Assembly: GCA_001304995.1 (NCBI GenBank)
Contig: BBZU01000001.1
Span: 186,001-250,000, forward strand
Length of the DNA stretch: 64,000 nt
From: Clostridia bacterium UC5.1-1D10
GTDB taxonomy: Bacteria; Bacillota; Clostridia; Lachnospirales; Anaerotignaceae
Reading direction: 5' to 3'
Under the pieces are notes generated by a model. The model was not told the origin of the DNA and made no database searches. It was given only the letters and a program-made list of their open reading frames with translations. Made by a program: the position numbers and the translations under genes. Within the stretch, counting starts at the first letter, position 1. Every line of letters starts with the position of its first letter. This document shows positions 33,494 to 40,569 of the stretch, piece after piece.

Positions 33494-34210
33494 ATGCTGG
33501 AATTAAAGAACATCTCTTTTTCCGCAGATGGAAAACAGATTCTGAAAAATACCAATCTGGTTATTGACGACGCAAAATTCGTTGTCATCACCGGCCCCAA
33601 CGGCGGCGGCAAGTCCACATTGGCAAAGGTCATCGCCGGCATCATCACACCTGACAGCGGACAGATTTTGCTGGACGGTCAGGACATCACAGACTGGTCT
33701 ATCACAGACCGCGCAAGAGCAGGCGTTAGCTTCGCTTTTCAGCAGCCTGTGCGCTTCAAAGGTGTAACTGTAAAAGACCTGATTACACTGGCAAGCGGCA
33801 AGGATATTTCCACAGCAGCGGCTTGTGATTATCTGGCGCAGGTAGGTCTGTGCGCAAAAGACTACATTGACCGTGAAGTCAATGCAAGCCTGTCCGGCGG
33901 TGAACTGAAACGTATCGAAATCGCTACCGTTATGGCAAGAAAAACAAAACTGACACTTTTCGACGAACCCGAAGCGGGCATTGACCTGTGGAGCTTCAAA
34001 AACCTCATCGACGTATTTGAAAAAATGCACGATGAAATCCAGGCTTCCATCATGATCATTTCCCATCAGGAACGTATTTTGAACATCGCTGACCAGGTGG
34101 TTGTCATCTCCAACGGTGAAATCGCCCAGATCGGCACAAAAGAAGAAGTTCTGCCCGGTCTTTTTGGCATTGACCCCGGATGCAGATATTTTCAGGGAGG
34201 GAACGAATAA
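33494..34210 (+). CDS. sufC: SmsC/SufC-type Fe-S cluster assembly ATPase
   Basis: ATPase of the minimal SUF (SmsCB) system that builds Fe-S clusters. The 238-residue ABC protein has Walker A ITGPNGGGKSTLAKV, Q-loop FAFQQPVRFKG, signature LSGGELKRIEIATVMARKTK and Walker B LTLFDEPEAGIDLW. The SufC-like DEPEAGID replaces the usual DEPTSALD. Its gene ends in the start codon of the SufB/D-like partner (1-bp overlap), with no sufS, sufU or sufE nearby. Promoter with perfect -10 upstream; ATG after AGGAGGATAGGAAT. Confidence 0.9.
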   Translation: MLELKNISFSADGKQILKNTNLVIDDAKFVVITGPNGGGKSTLAKVIAGIITPDSGQILLDGQDITDWSITDRARAGVSFAFQQPVRFKGVTVKDLITLASGKDISTAAACDYLAQVGLCAKDYIDREVNASLSGGELKRIEIATVMARKTKLTLFDEPEAGIDLWSFKNLIDVFEKMHDEIQASIMIISHQERILNIADQVVVISNGEIAQIGTKEEVLPGLFGIDPGCRYFQGGNE

Positions 34211-35133
34211 TGTTTGACGACGTAATCAAAAAACTGCTGTCTGAAGTGGCAGACCTGACAGAAGTACCTTTGAACGGTGCCTTCAATATCCGTAACAATG
34301 GTCACAGCGAAGGCAGAAACTCCACAGAAAACATTCAGATCGTACCCAAGGAAAACAACTCCGGTATCGATATTTACATCAAACCCGGCACAAAGGACGA
34401 AAATGTCCACATTCCCGCTCTGATTACAGAGGCAGGCGTACACGATCTGGTATATAACGATTTCCATATCGGTGAAGGCGCAGATGTCACCATCGTGGCT
34501 GGCTGCGGTATCCATAACTGCGGCAGTGAAGAATCTCTCCACGAAGGCATCCACCGTTTCTTCGTAGGCAAAAACGCAAAAGTAAAATATATCGAAAAAC
34601 ACATCGGTGAAGGCGACGGCAACGGCAAACGCATTATCAACCCCCAGACTCATATCGAAGGGGGTGAAAACAGCTATCTGGAAATGGATACCGTACAGCT
34701 GAAAGGTGTAGACTCCACAAAACGTATTTCCAGCGCGAAACTGGCAGCCGGCGCAACGGTGGTGATCAAAGAAAAGATTATGACACACGGCGATCAGTAT
34801 GCGGAAACATCCTTTGACGTGATTCTGGAAGGGGAAGGCAGTTCCGCAAAACTCATTTCCCGTTCCGTTGCAAGGGATAAATCCCGTCAGCTGTTCCGTT
34901 CTAAAATCGTGGGCAACGCGGACTGCTACGGTCATTCCGAATGTGACGCCATCATCATGGACGATGGTGTGGTAGCGGCAGAACCCGAAATCGTGGCAAA
35001 CGACGTGGATGCAACACTGATCCACGAAGCAGCCATCGGCAAAATCGCAGGGGATCAGCTTATGAAGCTGATGACATTGGGGCTGACAGAAAAAGAAGCG
35101 GAAGCACAGATCATCAACGGCTTCCTGAAATAA
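34210..35133 (+). CDS. SmsB/SufB-D-like Fe-S cluster scaffold protein
   Basis: A 307-residue beta-helix protein, much shorter than SufB (about 460). It is the single scaffold partner of SmsC in the minimal SUF system. Blocks: LITEAGVHDLVYNDFHIGEG, VTIVAGCGIHNCGSEESLHE, VKYIEKHIGEGDGNGKRIIN, GATVVIKEKIMTHGDQYAET and the C-terminal LIHEAAIGKIAGDQLMKLMT, the SufBD helix block. Cys/His residues in GCGIHNCG may bind cluster. The ATG overlaps the smsC stop; GGGAGGGAACGAATA is the ribosome site. Confidence 0.88.
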   Translation: MFDDVIKKLLSEVADLTEVPLNGAFNIRNNGHSEGRNSTENIQIVPKENNSGIDIYIKPGTKDENVHIPALITEAGVHDLVYNDFHIGEGADVTIVAGCGIHNCGSEESLHEGIHRFFVGKNAKVKYIEKHIGEGDGNGKRIINPQTHIEGGENSYLEMDTVQLKGVDSTKRISSAKLAAGATVVIKEKIMTHGDQYAETSFDVILEGEGSSAKLISRSVARDKSRQLFRSKIVGNADCYGHSECDAIIMDDGVVAAEPEIVANDVDATLIHEAAIGKIAGDQLMKLMTLGLTEKEAEAQIINGFLK

Positions 35134-35147
35134 GGAGCTGAAACAGA

Positions 35148-35660
35148 TTGAAAAAAGAAATTCTCAGTTGGGTTAAGACCATCATCCTGGCAGTGCTGCT
35201 GGCGTTTGTGGTGGATACGGTGTTTATCGTCAATGCCACAGTGCCCACAGGCTCCATGGAAAATACCATCATGGCAGGGGACAGAATCCTTGCCCTGCGC
35301 ACCAGTTACTGGTTCTCTGATCCGGAGCGGGGAGATGTGGTGGTTTTTGAAGATCCCGACGATCCCACAGGCAAGACCCTTTATGTCAAACGCATCATCG
35401 GCGTTGGCGGCGATACCGTAGAAGTACAGGACGGTGAAGTGCTGGTCAATGGCCAGGTGCAGGATGAACCTTATATCAAAGAAATTACAGAGGGTGATTT
35501 CGGGCCTTATCATGTGCCGGAAGGCTGTTATTTCATGATGGGGGATAACCGGAATAAATCTCTGGACGCAAGGTTCTGGCAGAATACCTATGTGGAAAAA
35601 GACGCCATTTTGGGTAAAGTTGTCCTGCGGTATTACAAAGGATTCAAAATCATTGATTGA
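35148..35660 (+). CDS. lepB: Signal peptidase I, first tandem copy
   Basis: Membrane serine/lysine protease that removes signal peptides from exported proteins. 170 residues, with one N-terminal anchor (about 8-25). The catalytic serine is in PTGSMENTIMAGDRILALR, the catalytic lysine in TLYVKRIIGVGGDTVEVQDG, and box E is MMGDNRNKSLDARFW. The start is a TTG with GGAG nine bases upstream. It lies 14 bp after smsB and just ahead of a near-duplicate. The last ~86 residues are almost identical to the second copy while the N-terminal halves differ. Confidence 0.93.
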   Translation: MKKEILSWVKTIILAVLLAFVVDTVFIVNATVPTGSMENTIMAGDRILALRTSYWFSDPERGDVVVFEDPDDPTGKTLYVKRIIGVGGDTVEVQDGEVLVNGQVQDEPYIKEITEGDFGPYHVPEGCYFMMGDNRNKSLDARFWQNTYVEKDAILGKVVLRYYKGFKIID

Positions 35661-35683
35661 TTTGGAAGAGGATAGAAATCGAA

Positions 35684-36190
35684 ATGAGAAAAGAAATACT
35701 TGGCTGGATAGAAACAATTGCCGTGGCGGTTTTGCTGGCATTTTTGATAAATCACTTTTTGCTGGTGAATGTATATGTGCCAACAGGCTCTATGGAAAAT
35801 ACGATTATGGCAGGGGACAGAAACCTTGCCTTACGTACCAGCTACTGGTTTTCTGATCCCCAGCGGGGCGATGTGGTGGTTTTTGAAGCCCCGGATGATC
35901 CGGATACACTGTATGTTAAGCGTGTCATCGGCGTTGGCGGCGACACCGTAGAAGTACAGGACGGTGAAGTGCTGGTCAATGGCCAGGTGCAGGACGAACC
36001 TTATATCAAAGAAATCACAGAAGGCGATTTCGGTCCTTATCATGTGCCGGAAGGCTGTTACTTCATGATGGGGGACAACCGGAATAAATCTCTGGACGCA
36101 AGGTTCTGGGAAAACACCTACGTGGAAAAAGACGCCATCTTGGGCAAAGTTGTCCTGCGGTATTACAAAGGATTCAAAATCATAGATTAA
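35684..36190 (+). CDS. lepB: Signal peptidase I, second tandem copy
   Basis: A 168-residue type I signal peptidase with N-terminal anchor (about 9-26), serine site PTGSMENTIMAGDRNLALRT, lysine site YVKRVIGVGGDTVEVQDG and box E GDNRNKSLDARFW. It differs from the upstream copy in the anchor and in EAPDDPDTL where the first has EDPDDPTGKTL; beyond that the two are nearly the same at protein and DNA level. ATG at 35684 chosen because it aligns with copy 1 (MRKEILGWIET / MKKEILSWVKT). A strong terminator follows. Confidence 0.93.
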   Translation: MRKEILGWIETIAVAVLLAFLINHFLLVNVYVPTGSMENTIMAGDRNLALRTSYWFSDPQRGDVVVFEAPDDPDTLYVKRVIGVGGDTVEVQDGEVLVNGQVQDEPYIKEITEGDFGPYHVPEGCYFMMGDNRNKSLDARFWENTYVEKDAILGKVVLRYYKGFKIID

Positions 36191-36192
36191 AC

Positions 36193-36232
36193 AAAAAACG
36201 GACGGTTCCCATAAAGGGACACGTCCGTTTTT
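36193..36232 (+). terminator. Terminator after the signal peptidase pair
   Basis: AAAAACGGACGGTTCCC/GGGACACGTCCGTTTTT stem with T run. Confidence 0.8.
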
Positions 36233-36298
36233 GCTTGTTGAAAAAGCTGGAATATGATACACTGGAAGCAGAGAACATCTAAAAGGAGATGAAGCGAC

Positions 36299-36514
36299 AT
36301 GAAATGTCCTTTTTGTAATCTGGAAATGATGGAAGGCTATCTGAAAGCCGGACGGTATGTGCAGTTCCAGGAAATGGAGAATGGCAGAAAAGGTCAGGAA
36401 TATCTGGTGGCAAAAAGTTTTATGGGCGATGCCAAAATGGAAGGCTATCTGTGCCCCAGCTGCCGGAAAGTAATTCTGGACATCCCTCTGGTGGACGAAC
36501 CACCCAGAAGATAA
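36299..36514 (+). CDS. Small zinc-ribbon protein
   Basis: A 71-residue protein with two CxxC pairs, CPFCNLEMMEGYLKAG near the N-terminus and GYLCPSCRKVILDIP near the C-terminus. This is a zinc-ribbon layout typical of small clostridial PF20097-like proteins. The middle is polar (MENGRKGQEYLVAKSFMGD). AAAGGAGATG before the ATG. DNA, RNA or protein binding is possible; nothing specific can be said. Terminator at 36531-36557. Confidence 0.75.
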   Translation: MKCPFCNLEMMEGYLKAGRYVQFQEMENGRKGQEYLVAKSFMGDAKMEGYLCPSCRKVILDIPLVDEPPRR

Positions 36515-36530
36515 AGAGAAAAAAGAAAAT

Positions 36531-36557
36531 ACCCTGTCATTTGACAGGGTGTTTTTT
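36531..36557. terminator. Bidirectional terminator
   Basis: ACCCTGTCA/TGACAGGGT stem with T6 on the right and A-rich sequence on the left. Confidence 0.8.
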
Positions 36558-36562
36558 ATATT

Positions 36563-36787
36563 TTACATAAATAATACAACCATCAGGAACACGAACAGAA
36601 ATATGCCTGCACACAGAGAAGCAATGGCGTATTTTTTCTCGCTCGCGTCCTGATATTCTTTTGCGCTGATGATTTCCCGCAGTCCCGCAAATGCCAGCAT
36701 CAGAAACAGCGCCGGTTTGATGCCCCGTAGGGCCAGGATGCCGCTGATGAAAAGCAGAAGGGTCGCGCAGAATTTCAGTTGTTTCAT
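36563..36787 (-). CDS. Small two-helix membrane protein
   Basis: A 74-residue protein with two hydrophobic segments (about 5-21 and 53-73) separated by LREIISAKEYQDASEKKYAI. The chosen ATG follows AGGTATTTCTT on the minus strand. No recognised family; integral to the membrane by hydropathy. Confidence 0.6.
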   Translation of the reverse strand: MKQLKFCATLLLFISGILALRGIKPALFLMLAFAGLREIISAKEYQDASEKKYAIASLCAGIFLFVFLMVVLFM

Positions 36788-36817
36788 AAGAAATACCTCC
36801 AAAGTAACTTCCCCTTA

Positions 36818-36965
36818 AGAAAACATTGGCTTTTCGCTTCTTGATTTCTTAAAGGAAATTGCGACGGCTGTCTTCAGAAGAAAGCATGTCAAATAAAATC
36901 AGAAAGTCGAAATCCTTTGCATAATAAAGGTTTCGGCTTTCTTTGCGTTCTTATGAAGATGCCCC
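36818..36965. repeat. Palindromic repeat family B, copy 2
   Basis: TTCCCCTTAAGAAA/TTTCTTAAAGGAA followed by GGCTGTCTTCA/TTCTTATGAAGATGCC, with a terminator-like insert GAAAGTCGAAATC/GGTTTCGGCTTTC between the second pair. The outer parts match 13023-13146 closely; the insert does not. Confidence 0.65.
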
Positions 36966-36971
36966 CAAAAG

Positions 36972-37256
36972 TTAATGGCCTTTTTTCCCCGCAAAAAGCA
37001 GCAGACCATTTGCCGCAACCAAAATCACGGTATAAGCAATCAGCATGGGGAACATAAAAGGCACCACATCCAGCAGTGCTGACCAGTCCTCTGCCTGTAC
37101 CCAGGATACCACCATGGCGTACTCGGAAAGAAGTGTCAGGGCAGTGAAGCCAAAAGCCGCAAATGCCATAGCTTTTGCCATGGACTTGCCGGAAAAAGCG
37201 GCGAAGGCATGAAGCCCCGTGAAAACAACGCTTGCAATACTGAAGAAAATCCACAT
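36972..37256 (-). CDS. Small membrane protein
   Basis: A 94-residue hydrophobic protein with three predicted helices (about 3-24, 28-50, 66-88) and a basic GKKGH end. AGGAGGTTATATTT directly precedes the ATG. No known family. It lies in a run of short, unrelated membrane genes. Confidence 0.6.
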   Translation of the reverse strand: MWIFFSIASVVFTGLHAFAAFSGKSMAKAMAFAAFGFTALTLLSEYAMVVSWVQAEDWSALLDVVPFMFPMLIAYTVILVAANGLLLFAGKKGH

Positions 37257-37359
37257 AAATATAACCTCCTTATAGGGGGAAAAGTGCCGTTTTTCCAGTA
37301 TAGCATGGCAAAGGGGGCTGTCAACGAAAGTGCTGGATGTGACAGAAATTTGTAAGAAA

Positions 37360-37399
37360 GCAGCAGATTTCTTTGTGTTTACAGAAGTCTGCTGTTTTT
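37360..37399. terminator. Terminator
   Basis: CAGCAGATTTCT.../...AGAAGTCTGCTG stem followed by TTTTTATT. Confidence 0.55.
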
Positions 37400-37432
37400 A
37401 TTATAGTGTTGCAGTTGAGTGCAAATAAAAGA

Positions 37433-37900
37433 TTATACATTTTGATTTTTGCGTTTCATCAAATAGGAGGGAGTTAATTCCAAATATCCTCTGCCGTTAT
37501 GAGCGATATCAGCCCATTCTAGCACAGCGGCTAATACGAATATAGGGTCAAAGACCCATTCACCCTCATTTTTGCCTGAATAGTGTTTGCCAATGGCACC
37601 CACAAGAGTAGTGACTTCACAGTGAGGTTCACCCAGACGGTGGTTCCGTCCCTGCCCTTTCAGAGCTTTGCCGCCCTGTTCCAGCATGGTTTCTACCATA
37701 ATGTCGAATACAGTATATTTATAGGGAGGATTGATGGGCAGAGCATCGCAGGAAAAGGATTTGCCATCCCGATTGGCGCGGATTTCATAAGTGTTTCCTC
37801 TGACGGAGGAAACCAGAATTCTGCCGCCGTTTTTCTTGATTTTATACTTAATGATTTCAGAAGCTTTTACGCTGTCAGTATTCTTGCGAAATAGTGACAT
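37433..37900 (-). CDS. Hypothetical protein
   Basis: A 155-residue soluble protein. It begins MSLFRKNTDSVKASEIIKYK, contains a conserved-looking KALKGQGRNHRLGEPHCEV and ends GYLELTPSYLMKRKNQNV. No family recognised; the HRLGEPHC segment may be a nuclease-like or metal site but that is speculation. The ATG is eight bases after GGAGG; a TTG two codons earlier overlaps the ribosome site. Confidence 0.55.
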   Translation of the reverse strand: MSLFRKNTDSVKASEIIKYKIKKNGGRILVSSVRGNTYEIRANRDGKSFSCDALPINPPYKYTVFDIMVETMLEQGGKALKGQGRNHRLGEPHCEVTTLVGAIGKHYSGKNEGEWVFDPIFVLAAVLEWADIAHNGRGYLELTPSYLMKRKNQNV

Positions 37901-37929
37901 ATCCAATACCTCCTGTGTTGTTTTTCTCT

Positions 37930-38715
37930 TTACCCTCTTACTTTTGCCAGAATATTCCGATATGCCTGCACCAGTACTGCCGCGTCCAGACCATAGGCCA
38001 TGGCGTTAAAGCCCTGCTGGAATCCATCGGCGATGGCGTCGGAATTTACAGTGAAATAAATGCAGAATTTGCCGTTTTTGTGGCATGCTTCCCGTACTCG
38101 TTTCAGGGCAGCCTGGAAATCGGGATGGTCGAACTGTCCGGGAATCCCCATGGAAATGGACAGGTCAAAAGGCCCGATGAAAATGCCGTCTACCCCTTCC
38201 ATGGCGGTAATGGTTTCGATGTTTTCCAGACATCCTACCGTTTCACACTGGGGAATCAGCAGTGTTTCGGCATTGTTCACTGCCATGTTCACTGCCATGT
38301 TCACAGGTACGCTTTCAGTGCCGGGATAAGCGAAGCCCCAGCAGTCTTTTCTGGTAGGGCAGAAACCACGTTTGCCAATGGGTGCGTATTTGGCGTAGTT
38401 CACCAGTTCCTGCACCTGTTCTACGGTATGTACGTCTGGAACAATGAGGCCATGAACACCGATGTCCAGCAGTTTCAGTACAGCGGGACGACTGATTTCC
38501 CGTACTCTTGCCAGAGGAGAAACGCCGCCAAGGAGGGCGCCGCGGACATAGTCCAGTGTGCTTTCCGCCTCAAAGGGGCCGTGTTCGTTGTCAATGATGA
38601 TGAAGTCCAGGCCGGTTTTGCCCAGGGCTTCCGCTACATTTGCGCTGCCCAGTTCAAAAAATGTACCGATGGGCTGCTGATGGTTCTGAAGTTTTTCTTT
38701 CAACGTATTTTTCAT
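37930..38715 (-). CDS. HpcH/HpaI aldolase family protein
   Basis: A 261-residue class II pyruvate aldolase-type TIM barrel (2,4-dihydroxyhept-2-ene-1,7-dioate aldolase group). Motifs: GLDFIIIDNEHGPFEAESTL (metal/catalytic region), VREISRPAVLKLLDIGVHGL, GVDGIFIGPFDLSISMGIPG and the ETVGCLENIETI helix. Substrate unknown. The segment VNMAVNMAVNN is a 12-bp tandem duplication (38276-38303), possibly recent. Overlaps or abuts the cyclase gene upstream, suggesting a shared operon. Confidence 0.85.
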   Translation of the reverse strand: MKNTLKEKLQNHQQPIGTFFELGSANVAEALGKTGLDFIIIDNEHGPFEAESTLDYVRGALLGGVSPLARVREISRPAVLKLLDIGVHGLIVPDVHTVEQVQELVNYAKYAPIGKRGFCPTRKDCWGFAYPGTESVPVNMAVNMAVNNAETLLIPQCETVGCLENIETITAMEGVDGIFIGPFDLSISMGIPGQFDHPDFQAALKRVREACHKNGKFCIYFTVNSDAIADGFQQGFNAMAYGLDAAVLVQAYRNILAKVRG

Positions 38716-38720
38716 CTGTA

Positions 38721-39330
38721 TCACCTTTCCAATATGGGACGCACCCAGCAGCCGTCGCCCTCTGTAATCTTCAGGGGCAGGCAGTACAGGCGGTATGTGC
38801 CGGCAGGTACGTCTTTGAGTTTCAAGTTTTCCAATATGGGGATGTTCCGCCCCAACAGTGCTTTGTGAATGGGAAAATTCCCGTCCCCTTCGGGCTTTCG
38901 TAATCCACGCCCAAAAGGGAAATCTTCTGTTCCGCCAGATATTCACCTGCTTCTGCTGTCAGATAGACGGGATGGGGCAGGGGATGGATGCCGTCAAAGG
39001 CTTCATTGTCTGTGCGGAAAAGCACCCGGTCACCAGGCTGGATGTCCAGTGGTTCCAGCATATCCTTGGTAATTTCTGCTGCGTCAGGCAAGTAAAAGAC
39101 TTTGCATGCACCGCAAAGCTGTTCCAGTGGAAATGATGCCGCATCCATACCATGAGGGAAGAAATGTCTGGGAAAGTCTATATGGGTTCCCAGATGACTC
39201 CCCAAATGCAGCAAAGACAGGGTGCAGTCATCTCCCTTTGCCCCATCCAGCAGTACTTCCCGCAAAAAGGCGGGTCGCCGGGGTAGACCATGGTCTCAGG
39301 GGAAAGGGGGAAGGAAATGTCATAGATCAT
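38721..39330 (-). pseudogene. Cyclase family protein (kynurenine formamidase-like), two frameshifts
   Basis: Repaired, this is a 203-residue metal hydrolase of the cyclase family. MIYDISFPLSPETMVYPGDP starts it; LHLGSHLGTHIDFPRHFF carries the HxGTHxD metal motif; PHPVYLTAEAGEYLAEQ and LLGVDYESPKGDGNFPIHKA follow; it ends WVRPILER. Breaks: one base missing in A5 39264-39268 and one in C4 38885-38888. The repaired stop is five bases before the aldolase start, so the two were probably a unit. Ribosome site GGAGGCGGCAT. Homopolymer losses suggest consensus error. Confidence 0.8.
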
Positions 39331-39359
39331 ATGCCGCCTCCTTTTATTGTATCATATTT

Positions 39360-39581
39360 TCATCCGTTGCGGCGGGGATAGGGCTTTTTTTCGTCCGTAA
39401 GCCCTGCCAGATAATCCATGCTGGTGTCCAGCGCCAATGCCAGTTTTTTCAGCTGTTCGAAGGTATAGTAACGCTTGCCTGTTTCCAGCTTGGAATAGTC
39501 GCTCTGGTCGATGCCTGTGAGCATCTGCATTTTGATCTGGGTGAATCCTCGTTCTTTCCGTAATTCTCGTAATCTGTTCAT
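39360..39581 (-). CDS. XRE-family helix-turn-helix regulator
   Basis: A 73-residue Cro/CI-type DNA-binding protein, essentially just the HTH domain: MNRLRELRKERGFTQIKMQM, LTGIDQSDYSKLETGKRYYT, then LKKLALALDTSMDYLAGLTD. The ATG at 39581 is used; another two codons earlier is possible, and the ribosome site is weak (GGTGATG). Divergent from a 67-residue gene across an 85-bp region with promoters, suggesting it regulates that gene. Confidence 0.85.
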   Translation of the reverse strand: MNRLRELRKERGFTQIKMQMLTGIDQSDYSKLETGKRYYTFEQLKKLALALDTSMDYLAGLTDEKKPYPRRNG

Positions 39582-39616
39582 AAACATCACCAATTTTATT
39601 ATGGCAAATTGACCTA

Positions 39617-39645
39617 TTGACATTAGGGTGTATCTGACCTAAAAT
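39617..39645 (+). promoter_or_regulatory. Promoter of the 67-aa gene
   Basis: TTGACA, 17-bp spacer, TAAAAT. Repeated TGACCTA sequences (39610 and 39635 regions) around the boxes could be operator half-sites for the divergent XRE regulator. Confidence 0.6.
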
Positions 39646-39666
39646 AAGACAAAAGGCGGTGGGAAT

Positions 39667-39870
39667 ATGGATAAATTGGTGGAAAGTCTGCGGGTTTTGC
39701 TGGAAAATGAAAGAGATGGTGTGCTGCATGTGGATGGGGAGCGGCTGCGGCAGGCAAAATACGCAGGCAGTGTGGAAGCATTGCGGAAAATATTGAACGA
39801 GGATGGATGGAGTGCGGAGAAAAAGATAGATACAGTGCGAAAACTGCTGGATGAGGAGTTGGAAAAATGA
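39667..39870 (+). CDS. Small helical protein
   Basis: A 67-residue, strongly charged, helix-predicted protein: LVESLRVLLENERDGVLHVD, then GSVEALRKILNEDGWSAEKK and LLDEELEK. No family recognised. GGCGGTGGGA precedes the ATG and a sigma-A promoter lies about 20 bp upstream. Placement opposite an XRE regulator suggests regulated expression. Confidence 0.6.
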   Translation: MDKLVESLRVLLENERDGVLHVDGERLRQAKYAGSVEALRKILNEDGWSAEKKIDTVRKLLDEELEK

Positions 39871-39982
39871 AAATATGTCCAACGCCTCTTTTTTTTATGA
39901 GGCTTTTGGGGTATAATACAAGGGAATATACAGAAAGAATTCCACAACAAAACAAGTGAGAATCTCAAAGGAGGCATTTTTT

Positions 39983-40183
39983 ATGCAGGTAACAAAAGAT
40001 ATGACAATCGGCGAACTGCTGATGATGGACAGAAGCGCAGGCGCAATCCTGATGCAGAACGGCATGCATTGTGTAGGCTGCCCTTCCGCTGCTGGTGAAA
40101 CACTGGAAGAAGCAAGCATGGTACACGGCATGGATATTGACAAACTGCTGAGCGACATCAACGCTTATCTGGCAAGCAAATAA
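39983..40183 (+). CDS. DUF1858 domain protein
   Basis: A 66-residue DUF1858 protein. The family core [20 protein letters not shown] is followed by the conserved [16 protein letters not shown] with a CxxC pair, then a C-terminal helix. Such small proteins occur next to hybrid-cluster or Fe-S and redox proteins, so a role in disulfide or metal handling is inferred. AAAGGAGGC before the ATG. Followed by repeat copy 6. Confidence 0.9.
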   Translation: MQVTKDMTIGELLMMDRSAGAILMQNGMHCVGCPSAAGETLEEASMVHGMDIDKLLSDINAYLASK

Positions 40184-40195
40184 TTTGCTTACGCA

Positions 40196-40325
40196 TCGTC
40201 AAAGGCTCATTGCATGCAAGCCTTTGACGAAAGGACAGAAGTAAAAAGCCGAAGTTCCATCGGCTCAATCGCCTTGAAACTTCGGCTTTTCCCTCGTCGA
40301 AGTAAATTCCGACTGCGGATTCCAT
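40196..40325 (+). repeat. Dispersed structured repeat, copy 6 (short)
   Basis: CGTCAAAGG/CCTTTGACG, AAAGCCGAAGTT/AACTTCGGCTTT with the TCCATCGGC...GCCTTGAAA loop, and the CTCGTCGAAG/ATTCCGAC hairpin, ending at GGATTCCATAAGAACC. It lacks the distal modules. Confidence 0.75.
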
Positions 40326-40326
40326 A

Positions 40327-40351
40327 AGAACCCTGTGGGTTCTTTTTTTTT
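40327..40351 (+). terminator. Terminator, first of two copies
   Basis: AGAACCC/GGGTTCT stem plus T9. The same 18-bp GGATTCCATAAGAACCCT lead-in and hairpin recur at 40498-40530. Confidence 0.75.
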
Positions 40352-40427
40352 ATGTTTTGATGTGATGAAGTCTGGAGTCAAGCACTTTGCTGTGCAAAGC
40401 CGCCTACGGCGATCCCGTAATCTTCGG

Positions 40428-40507
40428 GGGACAGAGTATCCAGCGGCAGAAGCCTTGAAACTTGCTCTTTTTCCTCGTCGGAAGTAAATTCCGACAAGGA
40501 TTCCATA
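40428..40507 (+). repeat. Dispersed structured repeat, copy 7 (degenerate fragment)
   Basis: Contains the GCCTTGAAACTT loop and the CCTCGTCGGAAGTAAATTCCGAC hairpin of the family but has lost the paired 5' arm of the central stem. Confidence 0.6.
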
Positions 40508-40530
40508 AGAACCCTACGGGTTCTTTTTTA
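40508..40530. terminator. Terminator, second of two copies
   Basis: AGAACCC/GGGTTCT stem with T6, duplicating 40327-40351; together they bracket repeat copy 7. Confidence 0.65.
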
Positions 40531-40569
40531 TGTCTTGATTTTTTGAGTCTTTTCGGAAAGGCTCTTTTT

